From CAZCBN01 sp964496975 (GTDB lineage Bacteria > Planctomycetota > Phycisphaerae > Phycisphaerales > UBA1924), in assembly GCA_964496975.1 (NCBI GenBank), contig CAZCBN010000097.1, positions 1-12,576 on the forward strand: 12,576 bases of DNA, in the 5' to 3' direction. Of the stretch, positions 7,801-12,576 are shown in pieces. A model generated the notes under the pieces. It had not been told where the DNA came from and did no database searches. It saw nothing but the letters and a program-made list of their open reading frames with translations. Position 1 is the first letter of the stretch. Each line of letters opens with the position of its first letter. The position numbers and the translations under genes are program-made.

Positions 7801-8652
7801 TTGCCCCGTGGCCGGCTCGGCGGGCTGCCCCGGACGGGCCGTGCCGCGGCGGCTCTCGCCCGGCGCGGCGGGCCACGGGCGACGCTCCACCACGCCCGGC
7901 TGCATCATCGAAAGGGCCAAAGGCTCCGCCGCGAACGACCGGCCGTTCATCGACTCCAGCTCGCCCAGACGGCCGCGAAGGTCGGCCAGCATCGCCGACT
8001 CCGCCTCGCCCATCGACCCGCCGACGAGCGCGAGCCCGCCGAGGATCGACTTCGCGTCCTCGTACCGCCCCGCGTCAAACGCCTCACCCGCCGCCGCGAG
8101 CCACGCCGGCAGCACGGGGGCCAGCGCCTCGCGCCGGCTCTCCACCACCGCCAGCAGCGCCGTCGCCGCGACCGCGTCCGCCGAGCCCTCGGGGGCCGCG
8201 GCCACCGCCGCACGCGCCTCGCGCTCCGCCGTCACCAAGTCGTCCTGAACCACCGCCAGCTCGGCCCGCTGCACCGCCAGGCTGGCCGGCGCGGCCGAAG
8301 AAATCGCCGCCTCAATCTCCCGAAGCAGGCGGAACGCCCGGCCCTGCTCGGCGTCCGTCATCGACGCCCCCGCGGCGGCCGAGCTCGCGTTCAGCAGCAG
8401 CGCCTTCGCCCGGAGCAACTTGCCCCGGCTCAGGAGTTCCGCCGCACGAGAGAGGACATCTCCCGCCCGACCCGCAGCGTCGTCGGCCGACGCCGCGAGC
8501 ACCACCGCCGATGCGCCCGCCCCCGCGTCGGCCGCGGAGCCTTCGGGCAGCGCCCCGGGCGCCGCCGCCCGGCTCGGCATCGGCACGCCGCACGCAAAGG
8601 CTGCTGCGGCAAGAAGAAGCGTGCGCACGCTACGCGTCGTTTCGGCGGGCAT
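4885..8652 (-). CDS. Secretin (type II secretion / type IV pilus GspD-PilQ family) with long periplasmic region
   Basis: A 1255-residue outer-membrane channel protein, far longer than typical secretins of about 650-750. Residues 1-28 form a signal peptide (hydrophobic TLLLAAAAFACGV, likely cleavage after SRAAA). Next come an Ala-rich helical region (40-235), a Pro/Ala/Gly-rich linker (255-385), a TPR-like helix pair (388-426), a charged coiled coil (522-584) and another TPR-like segment (584-614). An STN-like domain (685-777), a Gly/Gln linker (809-827) and a second N-type domain (835-895) lead into the secretin core (896-1237). The core ends with the signature PVLSKIPILNRFFSNR and then ERTLLILLKPTIL. 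A DxDxNGxxD loop lies at 970-978. The frame is open to 8796, but ATG 8652 has GGAG eight bases upstream and begins the signal peptide. C21 could be read as a poor lipobox (AFAC). No inner-membrane, ATPase or pilin genes are nearby, so the secreted substrate is unknown. Confidence 0.93.
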   Translation of the reverse strand: MPAETTRSVRTLLLAAAAFACGVPMPSRAAAPGALPEGSAADAGAGASAVVLAASADDAAGRAGDVLSRAAELLSRGKLLRAKALLLNASSAAAGASMTDAEQGRAFRLLREIEAAISSAAPASLAVQRAELAVVQDDLVTAEREARAAVAAAPEGSADAVAATALLAVVESRREALAPVLPAWLAAAGEAFDAGRYEDAKSILGGLALVGGSMGEAESAMLADLRGRLGELESMNGRSFAAEPLALSMMQPGVVERRPWPAAPGESRRGTARPGQPAEPATGQPGQAEPPSGTPDYQPITGDGSQPAATPGATPESNPYIRYVGDPAASSLSPVPTGGQVPTAAPTAPTAPAATPVAPAAPATGGTDAAAGLGAAPAAVPAAGGVVDQAIAQEAARLLAMADVAYQQRRLGEAEQLYGELLAGYRAGLTGDQAATAQQRLADVQLELREGLIDPNRALSDEIDRRGLARQQTLAQFENEFSQSQAALESGDFVRARDMAAVARLTVNRGREVLSATEFEELQGRADDLVSRIAETEEAERIRTAQSREAELERKRTEAESDRLRQRDAKIAELLDRVRSLQLEQNYEKALQEVDQILFLDPLNPAGLLLRDVLRDTILYRRYSETTEDIRRSHAEELVTNLQAVIAPRSLIEYPEDWRAISIRRGDPLQFTDTPTNRATLAKLSDRRIPVSFEENNFEDVLKFVASVGDLEMDIDWESLEDIGVDPESTVSLKLTNVPLQTVLDRVLEKASDPEVPAGWAVYDGVLTIASDEVLRRNTVLEIYDIRDLLIEVPDYDNAPDFDLQSAFQNSGQQGGGGGGQSPFQQNDQEDADRIPREELIERIVDLIQENVDPEGWQDTGGDTGTIQELNGNLIITNTPKNHRAIIGLLGKLRSVRNMQINVESRFLLVNEAYFEQIGFDIDVFLNADSSEYRTLSTVDPSLLPSDFFGRTPGGQAVINRSVQGAPIIDTDGNGIPDLPISQPVFAPGQQSDEFSVIQGAQNSFGLTESLAGGTGFAGEILSASGGPALSVAGRFLDDIQVDFLVEATQADRRSVALTAPRLTLTNGQRANVFVATQQAFVSDLTPVVSDAAVSFDPVIGVVPSGVVLDVDGVISADRRYVTINVTTQISEVTLIPSTTFTAVAGGAGIGGGGATVPAQGQVQLPTTTITSVSTTVTVPDQGTILLGGQRLVDEIETETGVPVLSKIPILNRFFSNRIESREERTLLILLKPTILIQNEEEEKNFPGLLDSLGG

Positions 8653-8955
8653 TCTGAAGGCTCCACATGCCGGGTCGGTCGGACTTGCTTCACCGCAGCC
8701 TGTTCCGCCGCGGCGACAATCGATCGGTCTTGGTCGGGCACGCTGCTCGAAACCGGGCGCCTCGCGCCGCAAGATCTCGAACGCAGGGGGTCTCACACGC
8801 TGCTCTTCCGGGGTCTGCCGGCGTCGGGTGCGGCCGGGTCTCCTTGCACGCTCGTGGCACGCTCGCAGGCGAGCGATCTGGCGGTGGGTGCTCTCAGCGT
8901 CGGGCCCAGCCGCTCTCGGTCATTCGTTCAAGAACCATCCCTCGTGGAGGGAAGG

Positions 8956-9100
8956 GCGAGCCGTCGCGGGTCGCGGGTCCAACGGTCCCATCGGCTCGCG
9001 GCGCGGCCGGCTGGCGTTGGGCTCACGCTCCGCCAGCCTTCGGGCCGCCAACCGTCAGGCGCCCGTCGGTCACCGGGGGTCGCCCGCCGGTCACCCGACG
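8956..9100. repeat. Cluster of three consecutive hairpins
   Basis: The first hairpin pairs GCGAGCCG (8956-8963) with CGGCTCGC (8992-8999). The second pairs GCGGCC plus GGCTGGCG (9003-9016) with CGCCAGCC (9031-9038) and GGCCGC (9043-9048), with a four-base bulge TTCG. The third pairs 9064-9069 with 9095-9100, then 9073-9079 with 9083-9090 around the loop TCG, with one bulged G. They are three to fifteen bases apart. The dyads are exact in the sequence; whether they form an RNA, a REP-type mobile repeat or a termination region is open. Confidence 0.6.
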
Positions 9101-9375
9101 CTCGACCGCCGGAAAGCCGCCCGCCGAAGGCTCGACCTCGTCCCGGCCCGCGCAGTCCTTGCGCGAAACGGGCAGATCCCACGGCTCGCCCCGCGCACAC
9201 GGGACAGCCCTGATGAAGCCTTGGCCTTGGTCGTTCCTCGGCCCGGGTCGGTCCGGGGCGAGGGGCGTGGTCGGCCGTTGCGGGGGCGGAAGGCCGACGG
9301 GCGTACGGCGTGCAGACTCGGTTGGCCTCGGGCCTGTGCGGGGCCGCGAGGTGCGCCGGGTCGTCCCCTTTATTC

Positions 9376-9416
9376 GCAGACTGATCGGGATTTCCGCCGT
9401 CCCGATGTTCGTCTGC
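9376..9416. repeat. Two-part inverted repeat in the gap
   Basis: GCAGAC (9376-9381) pairs with GTCTGC (9411-9416), and inside it ATCGGGA (9384-9390) pairs with TCCCGAT (9400-9406), with a nine-base loop and a small internal loop. The stretch has lower GC than its surroundings. It lies 157 bases past the stop of the acidic-protein gene. No T run follows on either strand, so I do not call it a terminator. Confidence 0.6.
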
Positions 9417-9572
9417 CCTAACCGGCCGCACGATAGAGCAACACGCGGTGCTCTGCAAGTGCGGGGGGTGGGTGCTCGCGGGGAGCCGTTGCCTGTCACC
9501 TCGTATGGCGGCGCGCGGGCGGCGGTTGCACGGTCGCTCCCGCCCATCGCTCACTTTTCGCGGCGTCGCCGC

Positions 9573-10613
9573 TCACCCGGTGATCCACCGGGCCGCCGCG
9601 ACCCCCGGGCCCTTGGCCAGCACATCGCTCGCCGTCGCGGGCAGGCCCGGCGCGTCGGCGAGGCGCAGCAGCTCGTCGAGCACGGCGACACTCAGCCGAT
9701 CGGCCGTCACGACGGCGAGGTCAATCGCCTGGTCCTCGGCGTCGGGCGACTCCAGCAGGTGCGTGATCGCGCCGTCGTGCGCCAGCTCCTCGGCCTCTGA
9801 TAGACAGCCGGCGACGAGAAGAATCTCCCCGTAACGAGGGGTTTCTGGTCCGTCGTCGGCGGGCAGGCGCACCAGGCATCGCCACGCCGTCAGGCCGAGG
9901 TCGTTGCCGTCGTCGTCCACGTTCGAGTCGGGGTCGACGTTGAGGCTGAGCCGCCAACGGTCGCGCAGAAACTCAACGATCTCCTCGCCGCTGAGGAGGT
10001 CGGGTCGGTCGTCGGGGGTGAGCAGCACGCCGCGGTGCTCGTGGGCGGCGGCGTCGGCCCCCGCCGGGTCGGGCAGGGGGGCAAGGCCCATGGCGTCGAG
10101 CAGGCGCTCGACGGTGTCGCGCAAGCCCGGCTCGACGCGGATGGTCAGAATCTTGTGCTCGTCGACAAAGAAGTACATGAAGGGCTCGTCGGAGAGCGCC
10201 CCGAAGCCGCACATCCCGTCTTCATAGAAGAAAGGGGCGAAGACGCGGGCCATGTCCATGAAGTCGTCCAGGCCGGCCAGCTCGTACGAGATGTACGGGT
10301 CAATCTCGCGGAAGGCGTCGTGGCCGATGAAGTCGAGGATGGGGAAGATGCGCGGCGGGAAGAGCGCGATGAGCTGCCGGCACAGCGCAGGCAGCCGGTC
10401 GGCGGAGATCACGACATCAAAGGCGTACCGGTCGGGCCAGGCTTCGAGGTCGCCGTCGTCGTCGCCCTGCTCGTCCCCGTCGGCGGCCTCGAACTCGAGC
10501 GTGTAGCCCTGCCGCGGCGTCATGGGCTCGATGGGGTAGACGCCGAGGGGGAAGCGGAAGTCCCCGGCCTCCACGCGCTCGATGCTGGGGTCTGCTTGGC
10601 AGCGTTGGATCAT
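9573..10613 (-). CDS. Uncharacterised acidic protein, 346 aa
   Basis: I do not recognise the family. The protein looks soluble: no signal peptide and no membrane segment. Its coding character is clear, with well-mixed composition including aromatic-rich stretches such as YISYELAGLDDFMDMARVF (108-126) and PFMYFFVDEHKILTIRVEPG (145-164). It appears to have two halves: residues 15-180, with a VVISADRLPALCRQLIALFP helix, and residues 195-346, with RYGEILLVAGCLSEAEELAH and a helical end. Two Asp-rich stretches stand out: 46-55 (DGDEQGDDDG) and 227-238 (DPDSNVDDDGND), the latter like a calcium-binding loop. The frame stays open far upstream only because it runs antisense to coaX. ATG 10613 is the first plausible start but has no good Shine-Dalgarno sequence. 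It diverges from coaX across 225 bases; I infer no function. Confidence 0.75.
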   Translation of the reverse strand: MIQRCQADPSIERVEAGDFRFPLGVYPIEPMTPRQGYTLEFEAADGDEQGDDDGDLEAWPDRYAFDVVISADRLPALCRQLIALFPPRIFPILDFIGHDAFREIDPYISYELAGLDDFMDMARVFAPFFYEDGMCGFGALSDEPFMYFFVDEHKILTIRVEPGLRDTVERLLDAMGLAPLPDPAGADAAAHEHRGVLLTPDDRPDLLSGEEIVEFLRDRWRLSLNVDPDSNVDDDGNDLGLTAWRCLVRLPADDGPETPRYGEILLVAGCLSEAEELAHDGAITHLLESPDAEDQAIDLAVVTADRLSVAVLDELLRLADAPGLPATASDVLAKGPGVAAARWITG

Positions 10614-10629
10614 CGGCGAGCGTTGGATC
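10601..10629. repeat. 11-bp direct repeat across the start of the acidic-protein gene
   Basis: AGCGTTGGATC is present at 10601-10611 and again at 10619-10629, a period of 18 bases. On the minus strand this reads as a six-codon duplication, so that the codons for IQR appear both before and just after the ATG. It suggests a small tandem duplication at the 5' end of the gene. Confidence 0.8.
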
Positions 10630-10838
10630 GTGCGAGCCGGCGGGTCGTGCCGCGTGCCGGGCCGTCGCAGGGCGTGGCGTGGTTTGGGTGGCGTGCGGGG
10701 AGCGGCCGGCGGTTCCTCCCCGGCGCGGTTTGCGACACCGGCCCCCGAGCGGCAGGATAGCGGGCCGCCGGGGTGGAACGATGCGCCGCCGACCGCGGCC
10801 CACGCGGGCGGCGCCACCCCAAGCCCCGGGAGCCCTTC
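10614..10838. other. Divergent intergenic region
   Basis: These 225 bases separate the acidic-protein gene (minus) from coaX (plus) and should hold promoters for both. The best plus-strand candidate is TTGCGA (10730-10735), 17 bases, then CAGGAT (10753-10758). It matches the consensus at four and three of six positions, so it is weak. I see no clear promoter on the minus strand and no operator-like dyad. Confidence 0.35.
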
Positions 10839-11792
10839 GTGAGCCCAACCCACCCCTCGAGTCCGTTCGGTCCTTCGCGCGGCGGTCCCGCGGGCCCGAC
10901 CGCGCTCATCGCCCTCGCATTCGGCAACACCCGGGCCCGGGTCGGCCTGTTCCGCGATTGGTCGCTCCAACAGTCCGAGGCGATCGGATCGGGCTCGACC
11001 GCCGAGATCATCGCGGCGGTGGACCGACTGGCCGAGGCGGCCTCGCACGCGGCGGAGGACGCCTGGGCCCCGCCGGCCGTCGTCGTCGCCTCGGTGAACC
11101 CCTCGGCCGATGCCCCGGTGGTGGACGCCCTGACGGCCCGGCACGGCCGCGAGAGCGTCTACCGCATCGGCCGCGACGTCCCCGTTCCCCTTCGCCACAC
11201 GCTGGAGAACGCGGCGACCCTGGGCCAGGACCGGGCGCTGAACGCCGTCGCGGCCTTCGCCCGGGCGGGGCAGGCGTGCGTGGTGGTAGACGCGGGAACG
11301 GCGGTGACGGTGGACTTTGTTGACGGCGAGGGCGTCTTTCACGGGGGCGTGATTGCGCCGGGCGTGTCCATGATGCTCGCCGCGCTGCACGAGCACACCG
11401 CCGCCCTGCCGAGCCTGCCCTACGCGCGGCCCGACGCGGCGCGGGGCTGCTTCGGCAAGGACACGCCGCACGCAATGCGGCTCGGCGTGACGGCGGCCCT
11501 GCGCGGGCTGGTGCGCGACTGCCTGGATCGGTACGCCGAGTTTTACGAGGCCTATCCGCAGGTGATCGCCACCGGCGGGGACATGGCGCTGCTGGAGGAC
11601 GACGGCCTCGTGGAGCACTTCGTGCCCGACCTGCAGCTCATGGGCATCGCCGCGTGCGCGCGGGCGGCCCTCGCCGCCGATGAGCACGATGAGCACGAGG
11701 ACCCGGCGGATCAAGCCGACCGCGGCGGTCACGGCGGCTTGGGCTTCGGCCCCCGTGACGACGCCGAGGATGATGCAGGGGATGACGATTGA
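10839..11792 (+). CDS. coaX: Type III pantothenate kinase, CoaX family
   Basis: A 317-residue protein of the family that phosphorylates pantothenate, the first step of coenzyme A synthesis. Motif 1, normally DxGNT, reads AFGNT (27-31), so the usual aspartate is alanine. The other motifs are intact: ENAATLGQDRALNAVAAF with GxDR at 129-132, DAGTAVTVDF (151-160) matching DxGT, HGGVIAPGVSMML (168-180), and the ATGGD turn (244-248). The start is GTG 10839, which has GGGAG six bases upstream; an in-frame ATG at 10773 has no such site and would add low-complexity residues. Residues 1-20 are Pro/Ser/Gly-rich. After residue 280 a 37-residue acidic tail, including DEHDEHED, goes beyond the usual length of about 255. 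The stop overlaps the next start by four bases. Loss of the motif-1 aspartate raises the chance that it is weakly active or has another substrate. Confidence 0.88.
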   Translation: MSPTHPSSPFGPSRGGPAGPTALIALAFGNTRARVGLFRDWSLQQSEAIGSGSTAEIIAAVDRLAEAASHAAEDAWAPPAVVVASVNPSADAPVVDALTARHGRESVYRIGRDVPVPLRHTLENAATLGQDRALNAVAAFARAGQACVVVDAGTAVTVDFVDGEGVFHGGVIAPGVSMMLAALHEHTAALPSLPYARPDAARGCFGKDTPHAMRLGVTAALRGLVRDCLDRYAEFYEAYPQVIATGGDMALLEDDGLVEHFVPDLQLMGIAACARAALAADEHDEHEDPADQADRGGHGGLGFGPRDDAEDDAGDDD

Positions 11793-12576
11793 CCTCCTCT
11801 CCGTCGAGCGGCCCGCCGAGCGGCCCGCACGCGGGCGCCGCGTGGTCGGTGCTCACGCCGCGGGGCGTGCGCGGCGCGGCGGCGGTGGTAGGGGTGCGCG
11901 GAGATGACGCGGCCGCGGCCCTGCAACGCGCGGGGCTGCGGGTGCCGGCGGTGGGGGCCTTCGGCCTGCGCTCGCTGCTGGGGGTCGATGAGGGCCTCGT
12001 CGCCTCGTGGAATGCGTCGGCGGTGGACCTGTTCCCGCACGGCGGCCCGTTGATCGTGCGCAGGCTGACGGAGCGGTTGACGGCCGCGGGCCTTGGGCCG
12101 GCACGTGCGGCCGGAGCGGCCGACGTGGGCGCCGCGCGGGCGACGTACCCGGAGGCATCGAGCGAGATCGAGGCGCTCGCCCTGCACGCCCTCGCCGCCG
12201 CGGCGAGCCCGCTCGCGGTCGACCTGCTGCTCGCCCAGCCGGCGCGGTGGGCCGCGGCCGGGGTGACCAGGGCGGCCGAGGCCGACGCCCGGCCCGCGTC
12301 GATGGTCGCGGACGCGTCGAGCCTTGGGGCGTTGCTGCGTCCGCCGCTGGTGGCGCTCGTGGGCCCGGCGAACGTCGGGAAGTCGACACTCACCAACGCC
12401 CTGGCGGGCCGCACGGTGGCCCTCGCCGCCGATGAGGCGGGCACGACGCGCGACCACGTGGACCCGAAGGATCTGCCGGCCTACGTGAAGAAGCGTGCCG
12501 CCGCGTACGACGACACCGATTACTTCTTCACGTGGAGCGACGAGCCGGGCGAGCCGGAGTGGCTCGGACCTGTGCG
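11789..12576 (+). CDS. MnmE-like GTPase, divergent paralogue, cut by window edge
   Basis: The first 262 residues of a protein resembling MnmE (TrmE), the GTPase that helps modify wobble uridine in tRNA. The N-terminal TrmE-like domain (17-105) has AWSVLTPRGVRGAAAVVGVRG and VDLFPHGGPLIVRRL, which matches the HGGP motif of MnmE. The block that follows in MnmE (EFTxRAFLNGK) is not recognisable, and the helical linker (125-180) is shorter. The G domain then starts: P-loop GPANVGKST (192-200) and G2 AGTTRD (217-222). After residue 224 the sequence no longer resembles a GTPase. The start is TTG 11789: its codon overlaps the coaX stop (TTGA), and AGGGG lies seven bases upstream, which fits translational coupling. 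No ATG exists in this frame before the fold. The missing C-terminal end prevents checking for the CxGK motif. Confidence 0.8.
   Translation, partial: MTSSPSSGPPSGPHAGAAWSVLTPRGVRGAAAVVGVRGDDAAAALQRAGLRVPAVGAFGLRSLLGVDEGLVASWNASAVDLFPHGGPLIVRRLTERLTAAGLGPARAAGAADVGAARATYPEASSEIEALALHALAAAASPLAVDLLLAQPARWAAAGVTRAAEADARPASMVADASSLGALLRPPLVALVGPANVGKSTLTNALAGRTVALAADEAGTTRDHVDPKDLPAYVKKRAAAYDDTDYFFTWSDEPGEPEWLGPV

Larger units (their letters stand above)
8653..9572. other. 920-base gap rich in inverted repeats
   Basis: No protein gene is supported: the frames on both strands are Arg/Pro/Gly-rich, have no domain motifs and lack good ribosome binding sites. The stretch holds many dyads instead. 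They are GCTCGC-2-GCGAGC (8861-8874), a run of three larger hairpins (8956-9100), a smaller one near 9325-9350, and a two-part stem at 9376-9416. GCACGCTCG is repeated directly at 8846-8854 and 8858-8866. The secretin promoter should lie at the left end, but I see no clear sigma-70 boxes there. It may hold a structured RNA or a REP-like element. Confidence 0.5.

Noticed and set aside
7498..7890. Short GC-rich repeats within the secretin gene
   Set aside because: They encode the Pro/Ala/Thr-rich linker and reflect low-complexity protein sequence, not a separate DNA element.
4696..9213. A 1505-codon open frame on the plus strand, antisense to the secretin
   Set aside because: It is Arg/His/Leu-rich with no domain motifs and mirrors the codon bias of the opposite gene, which carries a signal peptide and the secretin signature.
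8928..9554. A 208-codon minus-strand frame in the large gap
   Set aside because: Its composition is Arg/Pro/Gly, it crosses several hairpins, has no good ribosome binding site, and other frames of similar length overlap it.
9560..9572. GCGGCG-T-CGCCGC dyad directly after the acidic-protein stop
   Set aside because: On the minus strand it is followed by GAAAAG, not a T run, and the loop of one base would force the stem open; too weak to call a terminator.
10614..11732. Upstream extension of the acidic-protein frame to 719 codons
   Set aside because: The extra part lies antisense to coaX, whose GxDR and DxGT motifs are unmistakable; it exists because GC-rich antisense frames rarely contain stops.
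11638..12457. Long minus-strand frames opposite the right-hand end
   Set aside because: They are Arg/Ala/Pro-rich without motifs, while the plus strand has HGGP, a P-loop and GTTRD in one frame.
1..12576. tRNA, rRNA, CRISPR arrays, insertion sequences and phage genes
   Set aside because: I looked for cloverleaf patterns, regular repeat-spacer arrays, transposase motifs with flanking inverted repeats, and phage structural genes, and saw none.

Overview
The window is GC-rich throughout, roughly 70% or more, and carries dense genes with short Shine-Dalgarno-type leaders. Gene content and style suggest a planctomycete, most likely of the Phycisphaerae. The pointers are a very long secretin with an alanine/proline-rich periplasmic half, a type III pantothenate kinase followed by an MnmE-like GTPase, a compact isc cluster, and a STAS/anti-sigma-kinase pair. 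This placement is an inference from protein style, not from a marker gene.

Layout. From 10613 down to 1 every gene lies on the minus strand. In order of transcription these are: an uncharacterised acidic protein (10613-9573); a 920-base gap full of inverted repeats; a secretin (8652-4885) closed by a strong hairpin; a STAS protein and an RsbW-like ATPase (4428-3484); a compact iscS-iscU-iscA cluster (3065-764); a 489-base gap; and an ACT-domain protein (274-1) cut by the window edge. On the plus strand, coaX (10839-11792) and an overlapping TTG-started MnmE-like GTPase (11789 to the right edge) diverge from the acidic protein.

How they work together. IscS takes sulfur from cysteine, IscU is the scaffold on which the Fe-S cluster is built, and the IscA/ErpA-type protein is a carrier that helps deliver it. 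The hscBA, fdx and iscR genes that often sit beside them are absent here. The STAS protein and the kinase form the classic partner-switching pair (antagonist and anti-sigma/kinase), but no sigma factor or phosphatase lies nearby. The secretin would form an outer-membrane gate, yet no other secretion or pilus gene is in view. CoaX makes 4'-phosphopantothenate for coenzyme A; its tight coupling to a tRNA-modification-type GTPase is unexplained.

Points most worth a second look: the loss of the motif-1 aspartate in CoaX, the divergent MnmE paralogue and the abrupt change of its sequence after the G2 motif, the cluster of hairpins in the 920-base gap, and a calcium-loop-like insertion in the secretin.
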